DNA from: Globodera rostochiensis
Lineage: Eukaryota > Nematoda > Chromadorea > Rhabditida > Heteroderidae
Reading direction: 5' to 3'
Length of the DNA: 64,000 nt
NCBI GenBank assembly: GCA_018350325.1
Contig: JAEVLN010000003.1
Span: 21,985 to 85,984, forward strand
Part shown: piece after piece, positions 1 to 12,153 of the stretch
How the letters are laid out: each line of letters starts with the position of its first letter
Position numbering within the stretch: position 1 is the first letter of the stretch
Translations under genes and position numbers: made by a program
Notes under the pieces: generated by a model
What the model was told of the DNA's origin: nothing
Seen by the model: only the letters and a program-made list of their open reading frames with translations
Databases searched by the model: none

Positions 1-60
1 AATCAGGTAGTTTTTTTTTTTGGTTTATTCAAATCATTTCAATGGCCCCCCTCTATTCAG

Positions 61-1024
61 GTGACCTTCATTGCGGAGCAAGTCAGCCACCATCCGCCCA
101 TCTCCGCCTTCTACGTCGAGCACCAGCAAGCCAGTGTGTCCTGCACCACTGCAATACAGACCAACTCGTTCTTCTCCGGCCTCAGCGTTGGCGTCGAGAT
201 GCTGGGAAAGGCGACGCTCAAACTTCACAGAGTAAGTTCGGCGTGGGGGAGGAGTTATTTTATTTTATTCCCAAATCAATTTCAGCACAACGAGACGTAC
301 ACCATCACATTCCCGAAGGCCTATGGACGCAAACTACTGTCGACGCCCTTTTTTGAACTGGCAGGCAAGGTGGAGCTTCGATGTGAGCAGACCAACTACC
401 GGGCCGAGATCACCTTCCAAGAGGCCGGCTTCACCTTCCTCGGAAGAGCTGCTCATCAACTCATCGGCACTGTTTTCAATGGAAATTCTCCAGTGATGAA
501 GCTGAAAGGTGGGCAATCCTTTGGCGTTTCCGGGGTTTTCTGATGGGTAGAATTCGAATCGGATATCTAAAAATCCAAATTAATGCAGGTGAATGGAATG
601 GCATCATCGAGCTGGGACGTCGGACTGGCAGAGGCGACTACAATTACCAACATTTCACGGACGTGCGCGCTAAATCCTCCGTTGCGAAGGTGGAGTTTTG
701 AATTTTTTGAGTTTTTTTTTTGATTTCTGATTTTTTTTAATTTTCAGGAGTGTGTGGCTGTGATGGAGCAGGAGGCCACAGAGAGTCGAAAACTTTGGCG
801 CCATGTCACTGCGGCACTGTTCAACAACAACACGGACGTCGCGACCAGTGGTGGGTCAAATTTAAGAGTTGGGAATTTCCTAATTTTTTTTTTCAGCAAA
901 AAAACGGATTGAACAACGGCAACGCGACGAGGCGGCACAGCGGGCACAAATGGCGCAGACGTGGCAACCGCGGCACTTCGCTCGGACTGGAGGAACATGG
1001 GAATACTTGGGGCGGCGTCTGTGA
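61..1024 (+). CDS. Oxysterol-binding protein-related protein, C-terminal part (5' end outside window)
   Basis: This is the lipid-binding and C-terminal region of an OSBP/ORP family lipid-transfer protein. Such proteins carry sterols or phosphoinositides between membranes at contact sites. Exons are 61-231, 286-508, 589-689, 748-850 and 897-1024; together they give 241 codons plus a stop in one frame. The family signature EQVSHHPPISAFY lies in the first exon, followed by the TFP-containing strand (TYTITFPKAYGR), the GEWNG motif across an exon boundary, and a charged helical tail (AKKRIEQRQRDEAAQRA). The order matches the ORP9/10/11 subgroup, but I cannot name the member. A PH domain, if present, would lie upstream. 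A 41-bp tandem repeat starts at the last coding codons and runs into the 3' flank. Confidence 0.93.
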
Positions 1025-1140
1025 TAGTAATCTCATGCTGTTGTATATGTATTTTGCGTCTGTGATATTAATCTCATGCTGTTGTATATGTATTTTGCGT
1101 CTGTGATATTAATCTCATGCTGTTGTATATGTATTCTCTT
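1015..1140 (+). repeat. 41-bp tandem repeat, three units, overlapping the OSBP stop codon
   Basis: Three near-identical 41-bp units begin at about 1015, 1056 and 1097, each starting GCGTCTGTGATA. The first unit contains the last codons and TGA of the OSBP-related gene, so the unit probably arose by duplication of the gene end. The third unit runs into the dispersed 190-bp sequence described separately. Confidence 0.85.
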
Positions 1141-1290
1141 CCTCTGTTCATTCATTGTTATTTCTCTGTTAATTGTAATAAATGGAGTCCAAAATTTGGA
1201 TTTTGAGAAAGGGGATCGGAACCAAAGGGCACATAATCTTTTGGGTCCGGCAAAATTCATGCTTATCGCCTGCTGAACTGGACAAATTGC
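1100..1290 (+). repeat. Dispersed repeat, copy A (3' flank of OSBP-related gene)
   Basis: This stretch matches the reverse complement of about 23310-23490 over roughly 190 bp with only scattered differences. Both copies contain TTGTAATAAATGGAG, which includes an AATAAA poly(A) signal. Both lie just downstream of a stop codon in the sense orientation of the gene before them (OSBP-related here, histone H2A at the other copy). Confidence 0.85.
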
Positions 1291-1509
1291 CTCCCCCGTT
1301 TTTATCCAACGACAGGCAGCCCCACCCCCTCCCCCCTATTTTTGATTTAGAAAAAAACCCCTATTTCCTTAGAGAATCTTCTATTTTGCTTTGTCGTCGT
1401 TCTCGTCGCTTCCTTACTGTATTTTGCCAACAATTTTGGGTGCGGGAAATTCGAAATGGAGTCGGATTCGGAATTTTACAGATTTGTTGTTAGAATTCGG
1501 ATTTCTAAA

Positions 1510-2055
1510 ATGAATGGTCCCAGCGGAAATGACACTCGTCCCAGTGCAAATGACACCCGATCCGTTCTCATTGCCATCAATCCGCTGAAGCGTCGGGTCA
1601 GCTTCCGTGACATGCCGAACACCCAGTGAGGAAAAACAACGATCTTTTCGGAATTACCTATTCGGTTCTTTTTCAGCGAGTACGAGTATGCGTCTTCGAC
1701 CTCGACAGTGGCGCAAACGCCGACCAAACTGCTCCAAAAAAGGTCGGCCTATGTCTATGCGCCGACGGACAGTGGCATGCTATCCCATGTCCCTCCCCCC
1801 TCCCCTTAAAATGGTTAACAAATCGATTTGAGCGAGTTTTGTTCAAGCAACTCCATGCCTGGAGAATGTTTTTTGGATAAGGGGGAGGGCTCATCAGTAT
1901 GTCAGCCGAAGAACCAAACAATTACCGAACTTTTTGTCTTTTTAAAAATCATTTTTATTCCAAAGGTTGACGAAGTGGCCAAATACGGTGCGATTAACGA
2001 ACAAATGAACCATACCCATGTCATTCAGCACACTCCGTTCCATGGCCGTAAGTAA
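1510..2055 (+). CDS. Small conserved-looking protein of unknown function
   Basis: I do not recognise this 105-residue protein. The model joins 1510-1625, 1677-1788 and 1966-2055. It starts MNGPSGNDTRP, continues through EYEYASSTSTVAQTPTK and ends VDEVAKYGAINEQ...TPFHGRK. The start at 1510 follows a TTTTACAG acceptor at about 1480 that could accept a spliced leader; an in-frame upstream ATG exists at 1456. The donor after 1788 (CAT|GTCCCT) is weak. The stop lies inside a strong donor-like string (GGCC|GTAAGT at 2046-2051). Splicing there onto the acceptor at 2386 would read in frame into the LENG8 gene, but the joined peptide would be F/N/K-rich and unlike protein. It has no signal peptide or membrane segment. 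It lies between two genes on the same strand. Confidence 0.5.
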
Positions 2056-2374
2056 GTGTTTGAAAGGGTAATTTTTTATAAGCCCAAAATTTTCAACAAC
2101 AAAAAAACCATCCCGATTTTGTCACAATGCTCGGGCGGTTCTTTGTGCCATATGTCGAGCAAACCGAAAAAAACTTTACGTCGTTTTAATACATTTGTTC
2201 TCGAGTTATAGGCTAAAATGTTCATAATTTTATAGAAGAAAATCGTTCAACATAATTTTTGAATTTAGCGTTTGTTTTCTTTACATTTAATACTCTGGGC
2301 AAAATGTTTCAGCGATAATAAGATACAAAAATGAAACGCTGTGTGTCCTGTAAAAAATTGACGTAATTTCTTAC

Positions 2375-2387
2375 CTTTTCTCGCAGA
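2375..2387 (+). promoter_or_regulatory. Candidate trans-splice (spliced-leader) acceptor for LENG8
   Basis: The sequence CTTTTCTCGCAG ends at 2386, 56 bp before the ATG at 2443, with no in-frame coding-like sequence between. A pyrimidine tract plus CAG this close to an ATG is typical of nematode outrons. It would also be an ordinary 3' splice site if the upstream small gene were joined to LENG8. Confidence 0.4.
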
Positions 2388-2442
2388 GAAAAACTACTTT
2401 TTTTATTTTGCTTCATCATTTTTCACCAATAAATTATTCGTC

Positions 2443-5400
2443 ATGGAAAACGCGTGGCGAACGAGTAAAGAAAAGTGCGAAGGAGAGGATGAGACCAAAT
2501 CAGCATATGAACGTGATGAAAAAGAAATAGCCGCCAGGTCATCCGATCAGCAACAAGCGCAGGAAGCTGCAGCTGCACTGCCTGACGATTTGTCGGCCAT
2601 TCCCGTCCCGACAGAGCAGGAGATGCATCCGGCATGGCTGAAAGCGCAGGAAGCGCTCCGTTCCATCGGCGGCAAGACGGGCCAGCAGCAACAGGAGGAC
2701 ACCAGTGGTGACGCTGCTGTGCACCATCAACAGCAAAGCTATGAGGCGGCTGCAGCAGCGGTGTACGGATGGCCACCCAATGTAGGCCACCAGTTCAGCC
2801 CGTACTATCAGCAACAGCAGCCGCAGCATACAATGTATGATGAACAGTATCAGCGGCAGCCGCCGCCGCAGCAATACCACCACCCGCAACAACAACACCG
2901 ACAGCAGTACAGGCCGAGAATGATGACCGGAGTGTACAGTAACAGCACTAGCAGTAGACCAGTTCCGCTTGCTCAAGTCAGCGTTTCAGGTATGAGTTTT
3001 AATGGGGGGCTGAACGCGTTGGCCAGGAATGAGTTGGGTTTGGACTGCTCAAAAGCTCCTCCTCTGAAAAAACGTTAAATTTAAGCACAACTCTTTTTTT
3101 AGACCAATTTTTTGGCAAATTGCGTTCAAATTTCCCAGGTTTGCATCAGTCCGCTTCTCCTCGTTTCACAAAACCCATCCGATTTCCCAGCGCGCAACAA
3201 CACCACCAGCCGCCGGACAATGAAGTGTCCACAGAATCGCAAAAGTTTCTCGGAGAGGCGGCCGGCACTCGACAATATCCCGTGTCATTGAGGTTTCTAC
3301 TCATTTTGCCAACAATTTTTGGGGAAAATCCCTCCAAAAAAAACCTTTTTTTAGAATGCAAAAATGTTAAAATTTACATTTGTTGACGTACATAATTTCC
3401 GAATCACAAATTGCATTGAAAAAAACACATTTCTAGGAGTATATTGGGTCGAGAACCCGAATATGGCCTTCAATTTAATGGATTTTGCGTTTAAAACGGT
3501 TTTCGAACACGGAGACCGTTTCAATTTGTCCAAAATCATAAGGGGACTTTTTTTCGAAAACCAAAATTTTCATTGGTTTAAAAGCCATTTAAATTCTTTT
3601 TAACCAACTAGGAAGGCCAAACCCTGTTTTAAACGTAAAATTCGATAAATTAAAGGTTATATTCGCGTTTCTTACTTACGCAGAACCAAAATGTACCATC
3701 AATTTTTCATTTAAATTGAGAAAAACAAAAAAATGGATTTTTTAACAATTTCCTTCAAATTATATTTTTTGGCGCTGTAGTCCCACTCGATTTTTTGCAT
3801 AAATTTTAGCATTTTTAATAATAATAAATAATAATCCTTCCTAGGAGCTACATTGAGCGAGCTTATCGCGCCTGTGAAGGAGCGGAGGAGCGTGAAAAGT
3901 TGGAGAATTATTTACGGCAACGGGTGGAGCCACTGCTCAAATCGGGGGCCATTTACGCCGTGAATTGGGTGAGTATGTGGTTGGACTGCTGACCGAACTG
4001 CTCCAATCAGTGTGATCCAATGTTTCGCGTTCAGTTCGGGCAGCTAATTTTTGACAGAAAACATTTTTTTTTGTATGGTTAGCAAATATGCCAAAAAAAA
4101 AAAAAGAATTGCATTTTTCTTGGATTACAATCAGAGCGTGTGCTTGAGTCCCACTGGATGGTTTGCCACTAGAATGAGAGTCTACGGCTTCCCGAATTCT
4201 TGGCTAACCGGGGTCGAGACCTCCGAACATTTCTCGGTTTTTTAGATCGATCTGAAACCGACAAACTTAGCTGGCTGCCACGCTAAGCATGAATGTTGTC
4301 GGTTTTAAGTCGAACCAATCCAAAAATAATAATTGTGCAGTTAAACAAAAAATGTGCGAACTCGGCAAAACGGCCCTGGAGTGTAGACAAAATATCCAAA
4401 AATAGAAGAAAAAAAACCCCAAAGAAGGGCAATTTTCAGTGTTGTGGGAATAATTAATGTCGTCCATTTGCAGGCAAAGGAGCCGTTGCCGCATGAGCTG
4501 AACTTTGAGCTGAAGACGGGCTGGATTCCGGCCAACCTGGTCAAGCAGCAGTTCCAACAAAAACTAGCAGAAAAGGATGGCGGCGGTGGTGGTACTGGTA
4601 AAAATGCCGTTATGGCATCAAGCGGCGGTGTCGGTGCCGGTGGTCGGCGCAATTCGCCCGAGCGATGGGAGCGCGGCAAGAGTCCGTCCGCCTCCTCCCA
4701 GCAATGGACGCCGTCGTCAACATCGTCGCCCGCCAAAAGGTGTCCACCCTCCACTCCTCCCTCCCTCTACATCTACCCTATTTGCCGTCCCCGGAAATTG
4801 CCCAATTTGGTGCCGACCCCATAACTGGGGTAGCGCCGGTTTGGTTGGCCATGCCGAAAACGTTGGTAGAACCGGCTTAATGCCGGACGGTTAAAACAAA
4901 ACCGTCAACCATGGCCACTAATAATTGTTTCTTGAAAATGTTTTCGATCCGCGCCCCTCCCCCTTCTCTCAACTTTTGGTATGAAAGCTGAAATTCCATG
5001 TCCTAAGCATCCATAATTCGGAACTTATTCAACTTTAGGCTTTTGTGCTCATTGTCAGACTGGACAAACTTGACTTTAACTTTTGCGTTCTATTCATTTT
5101 TAAACTCCAAAAATTTTTGTCGTTTTTCCGCATCGAATTCCGTAAATTCAAAAATTTCTAGCAAAATAGCTCTCCCCTTGCCAACACTAAAAAAAGAATA
5201 AACTTTTTTGATCAAAAAAAATGGCCATTACTCAACGGTATGGACTCAGCGCGGCAATTTTTTAAGTATTGGTGGCCCAACAAATGGGCAGTCTTCTTCT
5301 TTCTTCTTCATTCCTTCACCCGGATCACCCCCACCCAAACGCAGCAAAGTCTCACCGTTTGTCGGCGACGAACGGTTTGGTGGCGCTGTTCAATACCAGC

Positions 5401-8237
5401 AACAGCAACAAACATTTTTTTCGACCACCTCCGCGCATGAGCTAAGGCCGGGCGCCGTTGGTGGCCAAGGCGGTGCCGCGTTTTCAATTGTATGTGCCGG
5501 GGGTGGGGCATTAAAAAAAAGGGGGGGGGGATTTTTTGTTTTTGTTTTGGTAATTCAAAAAATGCGGAGAAATTTGAACGGGGGAGATGTGAACCTTCGT
5601 TTGGAAGAACACACATTTTCGAACTTTAGGCACATTTTTTGATAATTACGAATTAATTTATTTTCCAACTTAAAAATTTGCTCACAATGTTTAGTCGCCG
5701 TTGGCCTCCGGCTCTGCCGCACAACGTGGTAATGGTGAAGGCGTTCGATGGGAATGGACACCGGCGGCGGCTGTTCATCAACAACAACGACAGCAGCAGC
5801 AGCATCAACCTGCTGCTGACCGGTACCAACCAAAGTCGCCGTCGTACTCGCCGACGCGTCAGAAAACGGTGAATGGGGCGGGGGGGGGTGTGATGATTGG
5901 GAGTGATAGAGTTGGCTTATATAGTATATATTTGATTGTCAGGATCTAATCGAATATTCCTGAAATATGTGTACATTTCTTAGACGCTGAGTAAAAAGGA
6001 GCGGAAACGATTGAAGAAGCAGCAGCAGAAGTTGCAGAAGCAGCAACAGCAACACCTGGAGAACAACAACAATTTTTTGCTCAGTAGCAGCAGCACATCG
6101 AGGACGTCGGGGCAATTGCCGTCGTCCGGTGGCGCCGTCGGACCGTTCCCGTCGTTCACTTCGTTAAGCGGTGGTGCCGGCGGCGGTGGTTCATTCCAAC
6201 AACAGCAGCAACAGAAACAGCCACCGCATTGGCAGGTGAAATTTTGGCTAACCAACAAAAGTTGTGTTGTGTTGCGTAGACTACTTAAACAATTTGTCGC
6301 GCGACAGATTGACGTGTCAAATGAGCGAAAGATGGAGCGCGCGCGACGCTTCGCGGACGACGAACAGCGAACGCAGCGGGCGGGCGGCCGTCCAGTGCTG
6401 TCAGCAGCAGCATCATCAAACAGCAGACGACAACCGTTCAACAAGTGAGTCCCCGGGAAGGGCGTCGTCGACGGACGGGGGCGGGGGGTTGGATTGGAAT
6501 TCACAACCTCAGGAAATTTTAGGGCTTAACAAAATTTCTGGAAATTTAAATTTTAAAAAGCATCCTGAACCCCCCGACACCAGTGAGTGTCGGCCGAACC
6601 CGGCCTTTTTTTTTGACGCAAAACTCTAGACCGGACGGCTTGGCTGTTTTGTGAATGGATCTCTCAAAAAAATTTTCAAGATTTTCTGTCGACGCCATGC
6701 ACTCCATGTTCACCGGTGCTGAACTGGTTGGAGTTGGGCCAAACTTTGCGTCGCTGAACATTGTCGGCACATGCACAGACATTGGTTGGTTGGTTGGCAT
6801 TTTGGCGAGCATTTTTCTACAAATTTTATCCCCCAAAAAATATAATAAATTTTATTTTCAGAAAAGTCCTTCTTCCGTCTCACAGCATCGCCCGACGCGA
6901 GCCAAGTGCGGCCCCTAAATGTGCTCAAAGTGTCGCTGGAAAATGTGAAGGACAAGTACAAGCAGTCCAACAACTATCGCTACGTACGGAAATTTGTTTA
7001 TTGAATGATTAACAAATATTTGCTTATTCAATTTATTATTATATTAATAGCGTAATTGCTATTTAAAAACAATTGCAACATCAATTTTAGGCCTCCGACC
7101 AACTGAAAAGCATTCGTCAAGATTTGATGATTCAGAACATCCGCAACGACTTCACCGTGTCGGTGTACGAGGCGAATGCGCGGGTGGCACTCGAAAAACG
7201 GGACCGCGAGTAAAATTTTTTTTTTTCTTGCAAAAATTGCAATTCAAAATGTCGCGCGCTTCGCTGCCTATCTTTTTTTTTGTGTTTTGTTGCAGGGAGT
7301 TCAACCAGTGTCAGAACCAGCTGAAGCAGTTGTACAAATTGGTGCCTGCCGCCGCATGTCCGAACCGATGGGAGTTCACCAGCTATCGTCTACTCTACTA
7401 CATTTACATGCGTGAAACGCTTGGTTTGTTCGTTTTTTTTGCATTATTTAAAAAAATAAACGAAATTTATTTAAAAATTTTTAGATGTTGCCTATTTGTT
7501 GGACGAATTGGTGCCGGACGCAATTGCCGACGAGTGCATGGGCTTCGCTTTGATGGTGTCTTTTTGGTAGAGCAAATTTTTGGGACAAAAATGCCACTAA
7601 AATTATGTGCCACTTTTGTTTATTCCTGAGGATTTTTTTTATTGATTTATTGGGAAGTCTGACTATGAGGGGAGATCGAATTTCAATTTTAAAAAATAAA
7701 AAATTGTTTTCTAAAAGCGTTGAAAATATTTTAAAAATTGTTCAGGTTTGGGACGCGTGGAGCATGAACAACTACATCAAGCTGTTCAGACTGTATTCAA
7801 AAGCGCCAAAAATGACGGGTTGGTGCTGTTTTTTTACACACAAATTAATGCACAAAATAAAAGTTATAAAAATGTTTGTTTTAAAATATTATTTTTAAGG
7901 CTACGTGATGGACATGTTCATTGATCGGGAACGCACTGAATTTCTCATTGCGGTGCTTAAAGCGTAATGTTTTTTTATTTTTTGGAAGATTTTATATTTT
8001 TCTCAACATTAATTTATGTAAAATTGGCTACTCTTTTTTATTTTTTGGTTGTGGTTTGTCTTCAATAATGAATGCTGCTTCAACAGATTTCGTCCCGGCG
8101 TGCCCGTTGCTGTACTGCTCGGTTGGCTTCAGTTCAGCACCGAGAAAGGGCTGCTCGACTTTTTGACCCAGCGCGACATCGTGCCGGAGGAGGACGGCAC
8201 ACTGGACTGCCGCAAATATGCCAACCACAAATTGTAG
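2443..8237 (+). CDS. LENG8: LENG8-like SAC3/GANP-domain protein
   Basis: Homologue of LENG8, a nuclear protein of the SAC3/GANP/THP3 family linked to mRNA splicing and export. Sixteen exons: 2443-2989, 3139-3292, 3845-3968, 4474-4739, 5345-5489, 5695-5868, 5984-6235, 6308-6444, 6681-6784, 6862-6983, 7091-7209, 7296-7423, 7485-7555, 7746-7818, 7900-7963 and 8087-8237, giving 876 residues with every phase matching. The N-terminus has the family block [14 protein letters not shown], then a Gln-rich stretch. Exons 3-4 carry [15 protein letters not shown] (human TIDWSREPLP). The C-terminal third is the SAC3/GANP domain, with [50 protein letters not shown] and [16 protein letters not shown]. The middle is low-complexity (poly-Q, poly-G) and basic. 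The exon 5 acceptor (5344) was chosen because it alone keeps frame; the exon 9 acceptor at 6680 is chosen over a nearer-consensus TAG that leads to a stop. Confidence 0.93.
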
Positions 8238-9333
8238 ACCCCCCGCCCCCTTTTTGTGTTCTTTCCTATTTCCTCCTCCACATTCACTACCAGGCGCGTA
8301 TGCAGGGGGGGGGCAGGAGGGGGCATGCCCCCCCCCCCCCCCCGAAATGAAATTTGAAGAAAAAAAAACAAGAGGGGGGACCCTTTTGTTTTACACTTTT
8401 ACAATTTTTTTTGGCCAATTTTCTTAACAAATTGTCATCAAAAATCCAAAAAATTTTCTCGGCGGCGCCTATCGGCACCGCCGACCCCTCCCATTTCTAA
8501 AAAAAGGGCCGATTTTTTAAATTTTTTGGTTGAAAATCTCTTAACAAATTGAGTCAAAAATTCAAAATTTTCTCGGCGGCGCCTATCGGCACCGCCGACC
8601 CCCCCCCCCCCAACGGTAAAGCAGAATACGCAAAAAAAAATTGCATTTTGAAAATTTCATAACAAAAATGGAGTAAAAACGGAAAATGCACCCCCCTAAA
8701 ATCGAACATTTTTGAAAAAATTGCTTAACAAAAATGCAATAAAAAGGGAAAAATACACCCCTAAGAACTGCCCCCCCCGAAAATTTTTTCTGGATACGCG
8801 CCTGTTCACTACACAACACAACATATTTACGCAACAATTTATGTGTCAAATAACAAGAAGAGAGGTGATGTGAAAAAATAAAATTTGCATAAATTACGAC
8901 AAAACAAAAAAATCTCTCCTCTCTAAACATCGTGGATATTATTATTGATTTCGTTCCATGAAGAACAACACCACCACTGTACTTATCAATCAAAAAAATG
9001 TTAATTGTACTCTTGTTGTGTCAATTTTGCATTTTTAAAATTGTAACGTTTTTTTTAGTCTAATAATATTCTGTTGATTAGTTCAGCTTTTACTGTAATA
9101 ATTTTACTAGGGGGACTATTTTGATGCGCGTCTTGTTTTGTGTTTTCTCCTCTCCTTTCTTTTTTGTTTCTATTTTTTTTCTTGGCAGTTTAAATTGTCA
9201 GAGTCAATCAATCGATCAATAAAATTAGTCAGAGTCAATCAGCAAATCTCGATCAATAAAATTGATCAGAGTCAATCAGCCAATCTCGATCAGTCTCATG
9301 GGAAGGAGAAGGACTGCTCCCCGACGGGGCTCA
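8238..9333. other. Intergenic region between LENG8 and the membrane-protein gene
   Basis: Apart from the hAT-type element at 8291-8804 the interval is AT-rich. At 9195-9300 there is a short imperfect tandem repeat of a GTCAATCA-AATCTCGATCA unit (about 35 bp, three copies). I see no convincing exon on either strand. Confidence 0.6.
8283..8812. mobile_element. Non-autonomous hAT-type element 1 (514 bp) with 8-bp target duplication
   Basis: The element spans 8291-8804. Its ends are inverted repeats (CAGGCGCGTATGCAG and CTGGATACGCGCCTG, 14 of 15 matching). It is flanked by a perfect 8-bp duplication, TTCACTAC, at 8283-8290 and 8805-8812. Inside are poly-C/poly-G blocks, two copies of CGGCGGCGCCTATCGGCACC and repeated AAAAATGCACCCCTAA-like segments. 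It has no coding capacity. An 8-bp duplication with CAG ends points to the hAT superfamily. It is related to the element at 12902-13397. Confidence 0.88.
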
Positions 9334-12153
9334 TCAGATCCGGCCAATGTTGTTGTTGTGGCTGTTGTCTGACGACGCTCTGTCTCTCAGCACCGGCGGG
9401 GACAACAGTGACGCCGGGGACGTTGGCGGTGGTGGTGCTGCTGCTGTTGCATATACTGCTTCTTCCTCTGCTACCGGTGCCAGGAGACGCTGTCTGTGGT
9501 GTCCACGAGCAGAAATGACGGCATTGGCATTGTCATCACAGTGTCGCTGCTGCGCACCTAAAAATGCCAATAATTGGACCATCGAATTTTTGTGAATATT
9601 TAATATTATTTGTGTAAATTATTTTTTGTGGAGCCAAACCCCGGCCAAAACGGACGGTGTACTGTTTGACCAGATCAATCGGTTCTTCTTCCGCCAATCG
9701 TTCGTCATCCTTGCATTTAAAAATAAAAGAAAAATTAAAAATACAAATAAATAAATTATTTTTGCCTTCTTTGCCGGAGGCGATGAATGCCGTCGTCGTC
9801 GCAGTTTGATTTCAGTTGTTGGCATGTTAACGATGGTGTACCTGCTCGCATTCGTGCCGGCGTATAGCACCACTCGTTCCTTCTGAAAAAATGCCCATTT
9901 TTTTTTGTTAACAAAGAAAAACAACTAATTAAACAATTAGGGCAACAAATAGTAACTAATTATAAATTTAATTGTTACGAATTTTTGCGGGTCCTTGTTG
10001 CTCGCCCATTTGATCAACGCCGAATGGTGATCAGACAAAGACATCTTTCGCACATGAAAATCGCAGTTTTCAGCCCAAAAATTGTCGTCCTTTTGCTGCT
10101 GCTGCTCATGGAGTGTTTTTGCTTTACAAGTTTTTTTTTTTTGTATTTATTTTAGATGAAGCTGTAATTAAGCTAACAATAGGAAGCCTTTTTACTATTG
10201 GACAAATCCCAAAAAGAATTATGGCATTTTCAACAAAAATATTAACGGGGGGGCCATTTCAGTTAATAACTCGGCATTTGCCGTGGCGTTCCCGTGGCGC
10301 AGTGGCTAGCGCGCCCGTCTGCCTTTCCCTACGGCCGTGGGTCCTTTTGGGCTCATTGTCGCGGGGGGTATATGAGCGGGAGAGGCGTGGGTTCGAATCC
10401 CCGCCGGGGGCTTTTTTCTTGTTTTTCCCCAATTTTTGCAATTATAATTTAAATCAAATTTAAAAATTTATTTAAATAACAAAAAGGCTGCCCCCACCTT
10501 TGACTTTTTCCCATTTTGCTGCCCATTGAAACATCAAAAAAGTTTCCCACAACAATTTGCTTGTCCAGCCGACCAGTGGCAGCAACAGCGCGTCAAATTG
10601 GGAGAACTTTTTTGGAACAAAAAAATTTTCTTTGAAAATTTTAAAATTTAAATTGAATTTAAAACAATATTTGGCTGAATGTCGTCGTCATCATTAGCGA
10701 TGGACAGCGCCAAAAGTTGGTAAAATGTGTTGAAAAAGCCGGCAATAGCGAATAGAGTCTGAAAAAGTGAAAAAAAAATTTGTGTTGCTCCCCGACCCCC
10801 CCCCCCCCCCCGATTATTTTTGGTTGGGGTTTCGGTCCCTCGAGTATTTATTAAATTTAAAAAAATATATGTTTTAAATATTATATATTTAAATAATATA
10901 CCCTTTTGTTCGAATTTTTTAGAATATTTTCTAGGGTTGCCCCCCGGACCCTTCGGGGGCCGGAATGTCGATTGACTAATTTATTTATTTTAAATAAAAA
11001 AAAATATTTTTTATTATTTTAAAAAAATATGCTCAATAAAATAAAATTCTTTTAATGCAATTTAAAACATTTGTTTTATGTACATAAACAGCAGCCGCCG
11101 GAGCAACTAAAACGGCGGCTTTTGTCCACAGCCCAACCACCGCGACGCCATGAATGGACACAAAGCCAACGAGGCAAATTTTGGCGGAATTTTGAATGCC
11201 GGCATCGAATGGCCAAATGCGGTTGTGTTCATTGAACAGAAAGTGAAAATGGAGCAGTCCAGAGAAGCAAAGGAGCAGCCAACAGAGAATCTGAGGAGGA
11301 GGCGTATGAATTTCGAAAAAAAGTTTCAAAATGCCAAAAAAAACACGGTTTTAATGGCACAGTGCCGCGAGGCGAACGGGTAGCGCCACCAGTGCACGGC
11401 CTTCTGCTGTTTCAGTGAGCGACGAAAGAATTCGAAAAACTGCAAAAATATTTCATAAGAGACAGAGCAGTCAGTCCGCCCGGAGAACAACCACCGGTTG
11501 CGGCCGCCGCCGCCGTTTTGTGCCTCCGGACATTTTGCCCGGGGGACTAAGCCCCAGGCAAAGCATCGCCGGACCCCCGTTTCCAAAACATATAAAAGCT
11601 AGCCACCAAAAAGGACATTTTGAAGCTAAACATTGTCATTCTGAACACCGGGTTGAGGACGTACAAAATGTTCGGACTTGATTTTTTTTTCCAAAATTCA
11701 AACTTCAACGATCCAAAAAAACTGCTATAGGGGATAAGCAGGAGCTCTGCTGGTAATGGGTATGTTGCACAACTCGAAGCTGCTCCATGGAGCTTACGCA
11801 AAACAGACAGTACGGAGCAGAAGCTTCTTTTGTGCCCCGCCCCTCCACCAGCATCAAAGTGTTTGGTGACCGTTCTTCGTTGTTTCAGCTTCACGCGCTC
11901 CCTCCACCGAAGGTACTGCTCCAACTCGTGCTCACCCTCTTCCTGCTCATCATCATCATGCATGGACGGCTTGTTGCTGCTGCTGTTCCACACCAGCTCA
12001 GCTGCCTTCCGGGCCTACTTTTAGATCATTTAAATCATTTTTTATTATTTTTGTTTAAGGCAACAAAACACGCGCCTTTTCCACCATAAGCTGCTTCCGT
12101 GCAATTGGGTCGCCGACGCCAGGCGGTGGCCGATTGGCATATTCCGGCGACAT
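9334..12153 (-). CDS. Multi-pass membrane protein of unknown family
   Basis: I do not recognise the family. Phase-consistent exons on the minus strand are 12070-12153 (MSPEYANRPPPGVGDPIARK), an exon starting at 12014 (ARKAAELVWN, Asp/Glu-rich), one near 11705-11795 (SMEQLRVVQHTHYQQ), possibly one near 11650-11690, then 11347-11439, 11084-11290, 10666-10758, 10505-10606, 9979-10104, one from 9882 to about 9803, 9640-9709 and 9334-9557. Exons 11084-10505 encode about four hydrophobic segments (for example VSIHGVAVVGLWTKAAVLV and TLFAIAGFFNTFYQLLAL). The C-terminal half is soluble and charged (KERVVLYAGTNASRYTIV, DDERLAEEEPIDLVKQY). The exon boundaries between 11440 and 11900 and the donor near 9803 (AAG|GCAAAA or a later GT) are uncertain. 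The stop TGA is at 9334-9336. Confidence 0.6.
10288..10417 (+). tRNA. tRNA-like sequence (intron-containing tRNA, tRNA pseudogene or tRNA-derived SINE head)
   Basis: An A box (TGGCGCAGTGGCTAGC) at 10295-10310 and a B box (GGTTCGAATCC) at 10389-10399 are followed by TTTTTT at 10412-10417, a Pol III terminator. GTTCCCG (10288-10294) can pair with CGGGGGC (10405-10411) with two G-U pairs. The D arm GCGC/GCGC is perfect, and CCCGT can pair with GCGGG as an anticodon stem. Between these last arms lie about 57 bp, far more than a normal loop, and the T stem is imperfect. The amino acid cannot be assigned safely. It lies in an intron of the minus-strand membrane-protein gene, on the opposite strand. 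Confidence 0.5.

Noticed and set aside
5208..5345. Upstream extension of LENG8 exon 5 from the GGGCAG acceptor at 5289
   Set aside because: That acceptor puts the downstream [13 protein letters not shown] segment out of frame with exon 4; only the acceptor at 5344 fits.
6608..6660. CTCTAG acceptor at about 6628 for a LENG8 exon
   Set aside because: It leads to an in-frame TGA within nine codons. The TTTTCAAG acceptor at 6680 gives the conserved block NIVGTC.
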